Shown here in pieces: positions 54,163 to 63,032 of a stretch of DNA of 64,000 bases; the stretch's first letter is position 1, and each line of letters starts with the position of its first letter. A model generated the notes under the pieces. It made no database searches. It worked only from the letters and a program-made list of their open reading frames with translations, and was not told the DNA's origin. The position numbers and the translations under genes were made by a program. The stretch covers positions 248,001-312,000 of the forward strand of contig NZ_MJIC01000014.1 in NCBI RefSeq assembly GCF_001758465.1, written 5' to 3'. This stretch comes from Marisediminitalea lipolytica (lineage in GTDB: Bacteria > Pseudomonadota > Gammaproteobacteria > Enterobacterales > Alteromonadaceae).

Positions 54163-56370
54163 TCATTTTTTTTCTACACCGTAGTAACTATCTTGATAAT
54201 AATGCTCACCGTAATAACTCATTTTCTGTGGTGAAGCCTGAGTTAGCACTACGCCGGTAATGTTTGCATTTACTTTATGCAACCTTGATATAGTCTCTTT
54301 TACAGTACTAATTTTAGTATCTTCTGCTTTTACAGCTACTATCGTTGCGTCGACCATTTTAGCTAATACACATGAGTCGCTAACTGGTAACGTTGGAGGA
54401 CTGTCTATAACGATATGTGTAAAACGGTCTCGTAGTGAGTTAAGTAAATTAGCAAATCGCTTACTAGAAATTAATTCCATGGGATTAGGTGGGATTGTGC
54501 CACATGTAATTACATTTAGGTTAGGAGCACCTTCAACGTTATGAAACACATTTGTATCTGTTTTCCCGCTAAGTAAGTCACTTAAGCCAAGATTTGCTTT
54601 TATTCCTAGGTCTTTACCTACAGCTGGTTTTCTGAGGTCCATTTCAATCAATAAGGTTTTATCCATTTGACTAAGTGCTACGGCTAGATTTATAGCTAGT
54701 GTAGTTTTACCTTCAGAACCATTTGTTGAAGTTATTAATATTGTTTTTGGTGGATTATCAATATTAGAGAAAAGCAATCCTGTTCTTATCGTATTAATTG
54801 CTTCTGCAAAAGTACTCCGCTGGTCAGCAATATATTGTTTTTCAGGAGGGGCAGTGCTTTTTCCTTTCTTAACAAGAGGTGTAACTCCTAAAGAAGGAAG
54901 TGACAATTCTCGCTCTAGCTGATCTGGAGTACGGAAAACATTCCCCATAAATTCGCGGATGAACGCAAATATGATTCCAAACATTGCTCCAATTACAACA
55001 CTTGCTGCAAAAATGAGCGTTGGATTTGGCTTAATTGGCCACTCTGGAATAGTCGCGCTATCGATTACCCTTATATTAGACGCGTCATAATCACCAGAAA
55101 CGTCCGCTTCCATTAGCTTGCCAAGAAAGCTCTCATAGATACGTCGATTATTTTCTACTTCTCGCTCTAAACGAGTAAGTTCAAAGCTGTTACCTTGGTA
55201 TGATTGCAATTCATCTCTTGTTTTCGCTATCAAGTTTTGTATATTTCTTTCCTGTGCTTGTGCTGAGCGATATTCTTTTTTAATACTTTCTACAATCTTT
55301 GCTGCTTCACGATCTAAATTTAATTGTGCGCTTGCTAAATCTGAACGAGCCGCAATCATTTTAGGGTGCTTCTCGCCATATCTCTCACTAAGTTCCTGAA
55401 CTTTTCGACTAAGTGTGCTTTCCTCCCTCACTAAGTCTCGTATCGTATTACTTTGAAGTACTGGACCTAGCGATCTATAGTCCCCTCCTTCTTGTTCTAA
55501 CTGAATTATTTGTCCATAAAGCTCTTTTGCTTCTGATAGCGCGGACTGCGCGCGAACTAGCTCAGTATTGAGTGTTTGTAATTGGGTATTAGATAAACGT
55601 TCTTGTTGCTCAGTATCCATGAGGTTTTGAGCTAGTCTAAAGTTTCTCAGTCTATCTTCAGAGTTTTGAAGAGTCGCTCTTAAATCTTCAAGTTGTTCGG
55701 ACAACCATTCAGCAGTATCTTTAATTTGGCTTAAACGAGATTCCAGTCCAAATTCGATATAAGACTCACTTATTGCATTCACAATAGCCGCTGCTAAAAC
55801 CGGATCTTCATGTTGGTATCCAATATTGATTACCTGGCTTTGAGTTCCGCCTTCAACAGATAATCCTGCTTGAATTGTCTGAGCAATCATCGTTCGTAAT
55901 TGTGAATCACTTAACGGAGAGGGAGTAGTTTCTTCTGAATCAGAGGGTAACCATGATTTAATGGTTTTCTTTATTTTCTTTAAAATGCTTTCATTTTCGC
56001 CATTTTCTTTTGCTTCAGCAATTTCTTTTTTAAATTTCGCAACCAACCCTAATTTGTCTACAACAGTTTCCGCTACTTTTCGAGACTGAATGATTTCGTA
56101 CTGTGTCTCATAAAACAGAAAAACCATTGAATTCATTATATATTGATCTTGAGACGTAGCGTTTGGTTGAACTGGGTCAGCCTGAATTTTTGCAGTAGCT
56201 TGGTAAATCGGTGTAGCTTTACTAATGTAAAATATTGCTAAAGCAATAGATACAATAGTAATGAACACGATAGTCCATTTACGTCTTCTTAATACGCGTA
56301 AATATTGGCTTAAGTCGATCAGTTCGCTGTTGTATTTATTAAATCCATTCTTGGAATCCAAGTGTTGCAT
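54163..56370 (-). CDS. Polysaccharide co-polymerase with BY-kinase domain (Wzc-like)
   Basis: A 735-residue inner-membrane protein controlling chain length and export. The N-terminal Wzz domain begins SQYLRVLRRRKWTIVFITIVSIALAIFYI, followed by a long periplasmic coiled coil (about residues 200-400), a second membrane helix near 445, and a tyrosine kinase domain. Walker A is TNGSEGKTTLAINL, Walker A' LLIEMDLRKPAVG and Walker B HIVIDSPPTLP. The C-terminus is a tyrosine cluster (MSYYGEHYYQDSYYGVEKK) with six Tyr for autophosphorylation. It is 14 bp after wza. No Wzb phosphatase gene is present in the window. Confidence 0.93.
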   Translation of the reverse strand: MQHLDSKNGFNKYNSELIDLSQYLRVLRRRKWTIVFITIVSIALAIFYISKATPIYQATAKIQADPVQPNATSQDQYIMNSMVFLFYETQYEIIQSRKVAETVVDKLGLVAKFKKEIAEAKENGENESILKKIKKTIKSWLPSDSEETTPSPLSDSQLRTMIAQTIQAGLSVEGGTQSQVINIGYQHEDPVLAAAIVNAISESYIEFGLESRLSQIKDTAEWLSEQLEDLRATLQNSEDRLRNFRLAQNLMDTEQQERLSNTQLQTLNTELVRAQSALSEAKELYGQIIQLEQEGGDYRSLGPVLQSNTIRDLVREESTLSRKVQELSERYGEKHPKMIAARSDLASAQLNLDREAAKIVESIKKEYRSAQAQERNIQNLIAKTRDELQSYQGNSFELTRLEREVENNRRIYESFLGKLMEADVSGDYDASNIRVIDSATIPEWPIKPNPTLIFAASVVIGAMFGIIFAFIREFMGNVFRTPDQLERELSLPSLGVTPLVKKGKSTAPPEKQYIADQRSTFAEAINTIRTGLLFSNIDNPPKTILITSTNGSEGKTTLAINLAVALSQMDKTLLIEMDLRKPAVGKDLGIKANLGLSDLLSGKTDTNVFHNVEGAPNLNVITCGTIPPNPMELISSKRFANLLNSLRDRFTHIVIDSPPTLPVSDSCVLAKMVDATIVAVKAEDTKISTVKETISRLHKVNANITGVVLTQASPQKMSYYGEHYYQDSYYGVEKK

Positions 56371-56384
56371 ACCTCAAGTCCTTG

Positions 56385-56942
56385 TTAGAAAAAGCTTTCT
56401 TCAACCGTAATTACATCGCCTGGTTGAACGGGAGTACTCATTACAGCATCTATAGGTCCATTAGATGCGCCCTCTCGTGTTAGTCGAATCTTAGAGCGGG
56501 ATGCTCGTTCCGTAAATCCTCCTGCTAATGTAATGGCCCGCTGTACTGTCATGCCTTCCCGGTAACTATACCCCCCCGGCTTTTCTACTTCTCCATTAAC
56601 ATAAAATTGCCTGTATTCAACTATAGTTATAGTAATGTCTGGTTTTTTTAGGTAATCACCTAGATATGAGTTGTAAATTAAGCGCTCTGCATCCGCTACG
56701 CTTAGTCCCTTAACGCTAATTTGACCAATCAAAGGCATAGCGATGGTGCCCGTACTGGAAATCCGAGCTTCTTTCAAGCTTAAGTCTGGTTCATCAAATA
56801 CCGTCACGCTGATTACATCATCTGCACCTAATTGATAATCTTGTAAATTTTGTGCATAAGAAGTAAAAGCTGCGATTGATGCAAAAAACAAAACGCATAT
56901 AAAGCGTGACAACTTTTTTATGAAACGAATTTGAGTCAGCAT
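56385..56942 (-). CDS. Polysaccharide export protein, short Wza-like
   Basis: A 185-residue periplasmic/outer-membrane protein with a signal peptide (cut after SYA near residue 30) and no lipobox cysteine. The polysaccharide-export domain (YQLGADDVISVTVFDEPDLSL) and one SLBB-type domain (FYVNGEVEKPGGYSYREGM) are present. It lacks the remaining SLBB copies and the C-terminal amphipathic helix that forms the E. coli Wza pore (379 residues). A separate beta-barrel gene is the next one downstream in the operon, which suggests that the outer-membrane pore is provided by a different protein (inference). Confidence 0.88.
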   Translation of the reverse strand: MLTQIRFIKKLSRFICVLFFASIAAFTSYAQNLQDYQLGADDVISVTVFDEPDLSLKEARISSTGTIAMPLIGQISVKGLSVADAERLIYNSYLGDYLKKPDITITIVEYRQFYVNGEVEKPGGYSYREGMTVQRAITLAGGFTERASRSKIRLTREGASNGPIDAVMSTPVQPGDVITVEESFF

Positions 56943-56947
56943 AATTA

Positions 56948-58135
56948 TTAATCATCCAATGATACGATTACACCAATACCAATTGAGTTGGCTTGGTAAT
57001 CGGCAATTGATAATGTGGAATCCCTTTCTTCATAGGTATAATTAGCGGTTAATTTAATATTACGCATTAGCTCATAATCTAAACCAAACTGATAAGCATG
57101 TCGTTTATCCTCGCGGCTAGCCGTGAACACTAATTCGTCTTTAGAGTAACCTGCATCTGCTGTAATTTTTAAACGCTCCGTTAATTCGTGTTTAAGGTTA
57201 ATTCCATAAGATGTTCTTAGAAACCCCCCAGTTTCTTCTATAGACGAATCAATAGATTCACGTTTTACCGCCCCCACCACTTTTGTAAAAGTATTTACAG
57301 ACCAAGTAATTTCACCATCGTAAGCTAAACCATCGATATCTCGAAGTGTATCAAGTTCATAGTCTCTATCCTGATAACCTACATTTACGTCGCCGGTTAA
57401 TTTGCCGGTGAAGTCCCAGGTAATACCTGCGCGATAACGTTTATATGTATTGTCAAGCTCAAAGGTGGTTCTGGGGGTGTAATTTAATTCTGAAATTATT
57501 GCTTCTGCGTACACTCTGGTATTTGGGGCTATGCGATAAGTAAATCGTCCAGTAAGTTGATCGCTGACAAAATCTAAATAATCTAAATCGTTTGTGGTGT
57601 AGTCTTTATCAGTTCGACGGTAGTTAAATGCTAGACGGCCAATAGCTTGCTCTGAGCCATATGCTATACCTGCCAGCAAAAAATTTTGATCGTATTTGTT
57701 GTATTCAGTCATGTCTAACTGAAGACGGTTTATAGAACCTGGGTCCTCGTGATCTTTTTGATAACCGGCTTCGAAACGAGAACTAAAACGTAAGCTATGC
57801 TCTAAGTCTATTCTGCCTCTTAAATCATGATCGGCATAATCAGCTTCGCTTGCGTCGGAGAATTTTGCATAATCGCCTGTGTAAGAAAGTTGGAATCGAT
57901 GTTTACCGATACCTCCTAAAGCGCTTAATTCTGGAGCCAATCTAAGGAATGTATCGGATTGGGCGAGGTCATCAGTAACACGATAAATATTATCATCATG
58001 TACTATAGAGATATCTGCCGATGCAAATAAACCCGGTTTTTCATCTGATTGTGCAAGTCCTGGTGAGCTACTAATTGCAACCGCCAGTGCGGAAAATAAA
58101 AAAATATTCGAGTTACCAATTCTCATTACTTCCAT
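56948..58135 (-). CDS. Outer-membrane beta-barrel protein of the polysaccharide locus
   Basis: A 395-residue protein with a signal peptide ending SSPGLAQ near residue 28, then regularly alternating amphipathic strands ending in aromatic residues (FRLSYTGDYAKFSD, RFEAGYQKD, RLAFNYRRTDKDY, GVIVSLDD at the C-terminus). This is the pattern of the BBP2_2-type barrels that accompany Wza and Wzc in alteromonad and other loci. It probably forms the export channel for the polymer. It overlaps the next upstream small membrane protein gene by ten bases and precedes wza by five. Confidence 0.82.
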   Translation of the reverse strand: MEVMRIGNSNIFLFSALAVAISSSPGLAQSDEKPGLFASADISIVHDDNIYRVTDDLAQSDTFLRLAPELSALGGIGKHRFQLSYTGDYAKFSDASEADYADHDLRGRIDLEHSLRFSSRFEAGYQKDHEDPGSINRLQLDMTEYNKYDQNFLLAGIAYGSEQAIGRLAFNYRRTDKDYTTNDLDYLDFVSDQLTGRFTYRIAPNTRVYAEAIISELNYTPRTTFELDNTYKRYRAGITWDFTGKLTGDVNVGYQDRDYELDTLRDIDGLAYDGEITWSVNTFTKVVGAVKRESIDSSIEETGGFLRTSYGINLKHELTERLKITADAGYSKDELVFTASREDKRHAYQFGLDYELMRNIKLTANYTYEERDSTLSIADYQANSIGIGVIVSLDD

Positions 58136-58545
58136 AATTCCTTAAACCATTTCCAAACGCCAAAGGAATAACCTTTAAATATGTCAATTCCCAAGGCGGA
58201 CTTAATCAAATACAACACAAGTAGGCCAAATAGTGTCGAAAATCCGATGAAAACCGCAACAAACAACGCAAAAGTAATAGCAGAAATTTGTTTTTCTCTG
58301 CGCGTGAGTTCTCTGCGGTTACGGCCCATTAGCAGTACAAAGTACACTCTGCTTTTGGCAAAAGGGATAGGGAAGGTTGAACGAATGTCCAGCGAATGCT
58401 TTTTCCAACTGCGTGCGCCTAACGCACTATGCAAGTGGGAAAGCTGCTCCTCTGTAAAGCTGTTAGCCACTTCGGGCGGCATGCGCTCGAGTAAACTTTT
58501 TAGCGCCGGATCTTGCGCGCTGTTTGCTTTATTGCTTTCCACCAT
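58126..58545 (-). CDS. Small two-helix membrane protein of the polysaccharide locus
   Basis: A 139-residue protein. The N-terminal half is soluble (LLERMPPEVANSFTEEQLSHLHSALGARSWKKHS), then come basic RRELTRREKQ and a hydrophobic stretch ITFALFVAVFIGFSTLFGLLVLYLIKSAL. The first-residue MPPEVANSFTEEQL segment recalls a cytoplasmic regulatory tail found with exopolysaccharide genes, but I cannot name the family. It is first in the leftward export block and overlaps the barrel gene by ten bases. Its promoter must lie in the 320-bp gap to ugd. Confidence 0.65.
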   Translation of the reverse strand: MVESNKANSAQDPALKSLLERMPPEVANSFTEEQLSHLHSALGARSWKKHSLDIRSTFPIPFAKSRVYFVLLMGRNRRELTRREKQISAITFALFVAVFIGFSTLFGLLVLYLIKSALGIDIFKGYSFGVWKWFKELWK

Positions 58546-58865
58546 ATTCCTTTACACTGCCACTGGCATTTTTGTATGCACTGTTTTGGATCATATTATG
58601 CCTAATATGCGTACCATATTGCATCAAAAATTTGTTTAGCGCTAATACTAAAGTTGTTTGTTGTGTAGTATGCAAATTTGTATCCACAATAGTTATGTTT
58701 TTGTGTGACTGCTTAATGACATCTAACGCGGCATGCTTTAGATTCATATCATTGCAATGGCGGTAAAGTACATTAGTGCTTTGAGCTAATCGAAAAAGGG
58801 TGGTATTTTCCTCCCTTATTAAAACCACTTCGATTAAGTGTCTTAAATCAAAAGGGAACAATTTG
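58546..58865. promoter_or_regulatory. Divergent promoter region between the export block and ugd
   Basis: A 320-bp gap that must contain promoters for both the leftward export genes and ugd. AAGGGA ahead of the ugd ATG is the only clear signal. I saw no JUMPstart or ops element and no long palindrome; frames in the region read on the minus strand are probably not genes. Confidence 0.4.
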
Positions 58866-60032
58866 ATGAAAATTGTAGTTGTTGGTATGGGTTACGTGGG
58901 GCTGTCTAATGCGGTTCTGCTGGCTCAGCATAATAGTGTTAAGGTTGTTGATATTGTCCAGGAAAAAGTCGACCTGGTGAATAACCGCAAATCACCAATC
59001 GAAGATAAAGAGATTTCGCTGTTTCTGGCCGAAAAAGAGCTGGATTTGGTGGCTACCAGTAATGGCGATGAAGCCATTGCCGAGGCTGAGCTGGTGATTA
59101 TTGCCACGCCTACCGATTACGACCCGGACACCAACTACTTTAATACCGGTACCGTAGAGGGCGTTATTAAACAGGTAATGGGCGTTAACCCTAACGCGGT
59201 AATGGTAATTAAGTCTACCGTGCCGGTAGGTTACACCGAGTCGGTAAGAGCGGACTTTAATTGCCAGAATATTATCTTTTCGCCGGAGTTTTTGCGCGAA
59301 GGTAAAGCCCTTTACGATAACCTGCATCCGTCGCGCATTGTGTTGGGTGAGCGTTCTGAGCGCGCCGAAAAAATTGCTGCGCTGTTTGTGCAGGCCGCGC
59401 AAAAAGAAAACGTGCAGGTACTGTTTACCGACAGCACCGAAGCCGAAGCCATTAAGCTGTTCTCTAATACCTATCTGGCTATGCGGGTGGCGTATTTTAA
59501 CGAGCTGGACAGCTACGCTGAAAGCCATGGCCTGGACAGCCGCCAGATTATTGAAGGCGTAGGGCTGGATCCGCGTATTGGCAGCCATTACAACAACCCC
59601 AGCTTTGGTTACGGCGGTTACTGCCTGCCAAAAGATACCAAGCAGCTGCTGGCCAACTACAACAACGTGCCTAACAATATTATTTCGGCCATTGTAGAGG
59701 CTAACCGCACCCGTAAAGACTTTATTGCCGATTCCATTATTAACAAAAAGCCCAGCGTGGTTGGCGTGTACCGGTTGGTAATGAAGTCTGGCTCGGATAA
59801 CTTCCGCGCCTCGGCCATTCAGGGCATTATGAAGCGGATTAAAGCCAAGGGTATTCAGGTTGTGGTATACGAGCCGGAGCTGACTGGTGATGACTTCTTT
59901 AACAGTAAGGTTATTCGCGATCTGGAAGAGTTTAAAGCCATGTCGGATGTGATTGTGGCAAACCGCCAGGCCGATGTACTTAAAGACGTTGCCGATAAAG
60001 TGTATACGCGGGATCTGTTTGGTAGCGATTAA
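58866..60032 (+). CDS. ugd: UDP-glucose 6-dehydrogenase
   Basis: Oxidises UDP-glucose twice with NAD to UDP-glucuronate, the acidic precursor for the polysaccharide and substrate for the epimerase at 40367. The 388 residues equal E. coli Ugd: NAD-binding [20 protein letters not shown] at the N-terminus, [20 protein letters not shown], and the catalytic Cys253 in [13 protein letters not shown] chose ATG at 58866, nine bases after AAGGGA; the upstream in-frame extension to 58800 has no family similarity. Its base composition is less AT-rich than the assembly genes, so it may be an older resident. A strong terminator follows. Confidence 0.96.
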   Translation: MKIVVVGMGYVGLSNAVLLAQHNSVKVVDIVQEKVDLVNNRKSPIEDKEISLFLAEKELDLVATSNGDEAIAEAELVIIATPTDYDPDTNYFNTGTVEGVIKQVMGVNPNAVMVIKSTVPVGYTESVRADFNCQNIIFSPEFLREGKALYDNLHPSRIVLGERSERAEKIAALFVQAAQKENVQVLFTDSTEAEAIKLFSNTYLAMRVAYFNELDSYAESHGLDSRQIIEGVGLDPRIGSHYNNPSFGYGGYCLPKDTKQLLANYNNVPNNIISAIVEANRTRKDFIADSIINKKPSVVGVYRLVMKSGSDNFRASAIQGIMKRIKAKGIQVVVYEPELTGDDFFNSKVIRDLEEFKAMSDVIVANRQADVLKDVADKVYTRDLFGSD

Positions 60033-60056
60033 CCAGCAAGTGTGAGTTATTTTAAT

Positions 60057-60088
60057 AAAAATGGCGCTTTTTACAGCGCCATTTTTTT
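60057..60088. terminator. Terminator after ugd
   Basis: AAAAATGGCGCT (60057-60068) pairs with AGCGCCATTTTTTT (60075-60088) around TTTTAC, 24 bp after the stop. It is bidirectional in shape and could also end the leftward metallophosphoesterase gene that stops at 60100. Confidence 0.92.
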
Positions 60089-60099
60089 GCGTGATTTTT

Positions 60100-60810
60100 T
60101 TAAGCGGGCGGGTTTTGCTTAAAGGTGGTAATGGTATCGGCTAAATTGATCACCGTGGGGTGGCCGTAATAGCTGGTATCAATATGCAGCGAGTTACCAA
60201 TCCAGATACAGCTTGGGGTAGAGTTATGGCCATGCACCGAAAAATCCACGCCGTGGTTTACCTGATGTTTGCGTTTGGTAAAGCGTTCTCTGTCCCACAG
60301 CAGCGGCATTACGCAGGCTTCGGTATTGCCGGGCAGGGTGGTCCAGCTCCAGGTGGGCGGTAAGGTGTGAGAAATGCCAATGGTGTGGCCCTGATATTCT
60401 ACCGTGTAGGCCAGCGGCTGTTGTAACAGCCATTTACACATACCTACCAGGGTTTGAAACGGCGTGGTTTGATGCCATTTACCGCCGTTTTGGGTCCATA
60501 GCCTTAGGGCAAAGGTATCGCGGCTTAGCAGTGATTCCAGCATCATGTGTTCGTGGTTACCCAGTACCACGTGGGCACCAATCTCTTGCATGTAATCGAT
60601 TAGCTTAACGCTGTCGGGGCCGCGGTCGATAATATCGCCCAAGCTAAACAGCACGTCCTGGCTGGGATCAAAGTTTACTTTATCCAGCTGGGTTTGCAGG
60701 CGGGTAAAGTCGCCGTCCAGATCGCCCACCACAAATACGCGTTTGTCGTTACTGATACTGATATGTTTGCTTAACGGCGCTTTGGCAATCGCGTTGGTTT
60801 TTACTTTCAT
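60100..60810 (-). CDS. Metallophosphoesterase, PrpA/ApaH-like, altered first motif
   Basis: A 236-residue calcineurin-fold phosphoesterase: FVVGDLDGDF (residues 26-35), LGDIIDRGPDSVKL, VLGNHEHMMLE and later HGHNST. The order GDxxDRG, GNHE, HGHNS is that of bacterial Ser/Thr protein phosphatases and diadenosine tetraphosphatases. Unusually, the first motif is GDLDGD instead of GDIHG, so the usual metal-binding His is Asp32. The rest of the site is complete, so activity may persist with altered metal use. It stands alone, leftward, before a VanZ-like gene. Confidence 0.85.
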   Translation of the reverse strand: MKVKTNAIAKAPLSKHISISNDKRVFVVGDLDGDFTRLQTQLDKVNFDPSQDVLFSLGDIIDRGPDSVKLIDYMQEIGAHVVLGNHEHMMLESLLSRDTFALRLWTQNGGKWHQTTPFQTLVGMCKWLLQQPLAYTVEYQGHTIGISHTLPPTWSWTTLPGNTEACVMPLLWDRERFTKRKHQVNHGVDFSVHGHNSTPSCIWIGNSLHIDTSYYGHPTVINLADTITTFKQNPPA

Positions 60811-60906
60811 GTTATTGAACAGCTTAGTTGGGGTTGATTAGGTTTTGGCTATACCCGTATTGGTAGCAAATTTAGCGGTGGGTTGTAAACCGCCTTGGGG
60901 TGATAA

Positions 60907-61398
60907 CTAGTTGTTGGCAGCTAATGTTATGATTTTTTCGATTAACGGCATGCGCTCTACCAAAATGGCGGTAACAATGGTAATTAGCAGGCCTATGCGC
61001 AGCAACCAGTGGGCTTTGTGTGGCCCCTGAAAATGCATTTGAATGCTAATGCCCAAAATAGCGCCCAGCTCGTTACGCATGATGTCTTCCCACTGAAAAG
61101 TGCGCCCCACCGTACTTTGAATGGTTTCTATCAGCAGGCTTAACATAAACACAATAAATAAAAACCGGGGTAGCCGGGTGCGGTTACGGCCTTTGGTAAA
61201 GGGGTAAAAAGTAAGCGCAAACAGGCTAAAAAAGATAATGTGGCCGGTATTTAATACGGCTCCGCCCACTTTGTTTTGCAGCTCTTTGGGAACAGGAATA
61301 AAAAACAGCGCCGAGAGAACAAAGAATACCAGCACGCACACCAGTATTAGCGATAAAGTGGTGCGGGGCTTTATAAGGGGTTCTTCCTGAACATTCAT
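60907..61398 (-). CDS. VanZ-like membrane protein
   Basis: A 163-residue membrane protein with four or five segments and the VanZ-family core: FIPVPKELQNKVGG, NTGHIIFFSLFALTFYPF and LLIETIQSTVGRTFQWEDIMRNELGAILG (the key part is ETIQ..GR..EDI.RN..G). VanZ-family proteins are linked to teicoplanin resistance in enterococci and are widespread without known role; resistance should not be assumed here. Its start is at 61398. The 460 bp upstream hold a possible gene remnant and a terminator. Confidence 0.78.
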   Translation of the reverse strand: MNVQEEPLIKPRTTLSLILVCVLVFFVLSALFFIPVPKELQNKVGGAVLNTGHIIFFSLFALTFYPFTKGRNRTRLPRFLFIVFMLSLLIETIQSTVGRTFQWEDIMRNELGAILGISIQMHFQGPHKAHWLLRIGLLITIVTAILVERMPLIEKIITLAANN

Positions 61399-61584
61399 TG
61401 GTGTCCTGATCGTATAATATCGGCGTCAATACCTACTATAGCGTATTTATCCGGGGTTAGTACAACCCTTTACGCTGGTAGGACAGGCCGGGATCAGGTT
61501 TTCAACCGTTTTGCCGGAGGTGGTACTGATATTGATTGATTTAACGGTAAATATTGTGTGGCGGGCAATTTGGTTTAGGTTAAA

Positions 61585-61773
61585 AAATTTTTGTCGGGGG
61601 GATCCGTTGCGTTGGCCTCTGGGTAAACGGTGGCTGGGCGTTTGCGAATGGCACTAAATACATGAGCCGCCAGACCTCGCCTCACTTTGTGTATTATCTG
61701 AACGCGAGATCCCTGAGTTGGGGGGGCAACACTTACAATGGTGTTGGCGGCGATGTGATCATGTACAACCTGT
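61585..61773 (+). pseudogene. Possible fragment of an unknown gene
   Basis: The plus strand reads without a stop for about 60 codons, ending VYYLNARSLSWGGNTYNG and VGGDVIMYNL before TAA (last codon at 61773). It is rich in Gly and aromatic residues like a folded protein, has no ribosome-binding site and no start of its own, and could be a 3' remnant of a decayed gene. A 75-codon frame on the other strand (61575-61802) overlaps it completely; neither can be confirmed. Confidence 0.25.
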
Positions 61774-61804
61774 AACGGTTTATCACCGGTATTTAATTTC
61801 ATTT

Positions 61805-61833
61805 AAAAGGCACTGCTTCTGGCAGTGCCTTTT
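61805..61833. terminator. Terminator after ohr
   Basis: AAAAGGCACTGC (61805-61816) pairs perfectly with GCAGTGCCTTTT (61822-61833) around TTCTG, 27 bp beyond the ohr stop on the minus strand. The T-run on both sides makes it bidirectional. Confidence 0.88.
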
Positions 61834-61859
61834 TGCTTTTAGCTTTTGAAAGAGGCTGC

Positions 61860-62285
61860 TTACAGTACTTCAAAGGTAACTTCTATGTTACCGCGGGTGG
61901 CATTGGAGTAAGGGCATACCTCGTGGGCTTTGGCCACCAGGGCTTCTTTATCGGTGTCGGTATCACCCAAATCTACAATGAGTTTTACTTTTATGGCAAA
62001 GCCGGTGGCAATGGGGCCAATACCTACTTCGCCGGTTACTTTTACGTTAGCCGGTAATTTTACTTTTTGTTGTGCGGCCACAAAGCCCAGTGCACCAATA
62101 AAGCAGGCGGCATAGCCTGCCGCAAACATTTGTTCCGGGTTGGTGCCCGGGCCGCTGTCGCCGCCGAGTTCTTTGGGTACGGATAAATCGGTTTGCAGGC
62201 GGCCATCGTCTGATTCGGCTTTGCCGGCGCGGCCGCCGGTTACGGTGGCTATACCGGTATACACTACGGAATCTAATTTATGCAT
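61860..62285 (-). CDS. ohr: Organic hydroperoxide resistance protein
   Basis: A 141-residue OsmC/Ohr-family thiol peroxidase that reduces organic hydroperoxides. Cys61 (AACFIGAL) and Cys124 (EVCPYSNATRGN) sit exactly as the Cys60/Cys124 reactive pair of characterised Ohr. GGDSGPGTNPEQMFAAGYA is the characteristic active-site loop. AGGAG precedes the ATG. It is divergent from ohrR with two mirror-image operator sequences between them. Confidence 0.95.
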   Translation of the reverse strand: MHKLDSVVYTGIATVTGGRAGKAESDDGRLQTDLSVPKELGGDSGPGTNPEQMFAAGYAACFIGALGFVAAQQKVKLPANVKVTGEVGIGPIATGFAIKVKLIVDLGDTDTDKEALVAKAHEVCPYSNATRGNIEVTFEVL

Positions 62286-62308
62286 GTGGGCTCCTTATCT
62301 ATATTTAC

Positions 62309-62368
62309 TTTGCATACAAAATAAATGTAGCAATTAAAGCGTTGCCTGACAATTTGTTTGTATGCAAA
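62309..62368. promoter_or_regulatory. Paired OhrR operators between ohr and ohrR
   Basis: TTTGCATACAAA (62309-62320) and TTTGTATGCAAA (62357-62368) are exact reverse complements of each other, 48 bp centre to centre. OhrR binds palindromes with TTGCATA/TATGCAA arms, so each is a plausible half-pair or full site for one of the two divergent promoters. OhrR control is inference from the gene pair and the site sequence. Confidence 0.78.
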
Positions 62369-62391
62369 ATATATAAAGAGGTGATCACACT

Positions 62392-62832
62392 ATGACCGAC
62401 GACGACCTGTTAAAGCTGGACAATCAGCTTTGCCACCGCTTTTATTCTGTATCTAACGCGTTAACCCGTGCTTACCGGCCATTGCTGCAAAAAATGGATA
62501 TTACCTACCCGCAGTATTTGGTGCTGTTGGCGTTGTGGGAGCATAAGCAGTTAACCATTTCGGCATTGGTAGATAAATGCCGTATAGATGCCGGTGCGCT
62601 TACGCTAATTCTTAAAAAGCTGGAACAAAAAGGCTATCTGGCTATTACGCCCTCTACCTTGGATAAACGGGTTAAGCAAGTGGTGCTCACCGGTAAGGGC
62701 AGTGCCGCTAGAAACGATGCCGCTGAGATCCCCAAAGCGCTGTTATGCCACATTAAAAACCTGAGTATGGATGAGCTGCAAATGCTTACTGGGTTAATCG
62801 ATAAACTGTATTGCGATTTAACGCATAGCTAA
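62392..62832 (+). CDS. ohrR: MarR-family organic peroxide sensor OhrR
   Basis: A 146-residue MarR winged-helix repressor. The reactive Cys14 in LDNQLCHRFYS sits as in OhrR of Bacillus and Xanthomonas; the recognition segment is VDKCRIDAGALTLILKKLEQKGYL. Oxidation of the Cys by organic peroxides releases it from DNA and derepresses ohr. AGAGGTGAT lies before the ATG. Divergent from ohr, and probably autoregulated via the adjacent operators. Confidence 0.93.
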   Translation: MTDDDLLKLDNQLCHRFYSVSNALTRAYRPLLQKMDITYPQYLVLLALWEHKQLTISALVDKCRIDAGALTLILKKLEQKGYLAITPSTLDKRVKQVVLTGKGSAARNDAAEIPKALLCHIKNLSMDELQMLTGLIDKLYCDLTHS

Positions 62833-63032
62833 GTAGTGGGCCTGGTTTATATGGGTAGCAATGTTGGCTGATTTATCGCCAAACGTTTGTCAGGAATTTT
62901 TACATCTTGTGTTTTTTGGGTATTGGTTTTTGTTTTAAATGGCTGTATTTATTTGTTATTTTTGTTTTGGCATAACTTGTGCTTTTTGTGGAGATAGAAG
63001 TTAAACCCTTATGTAGTTGAAGAGCGGGTATC

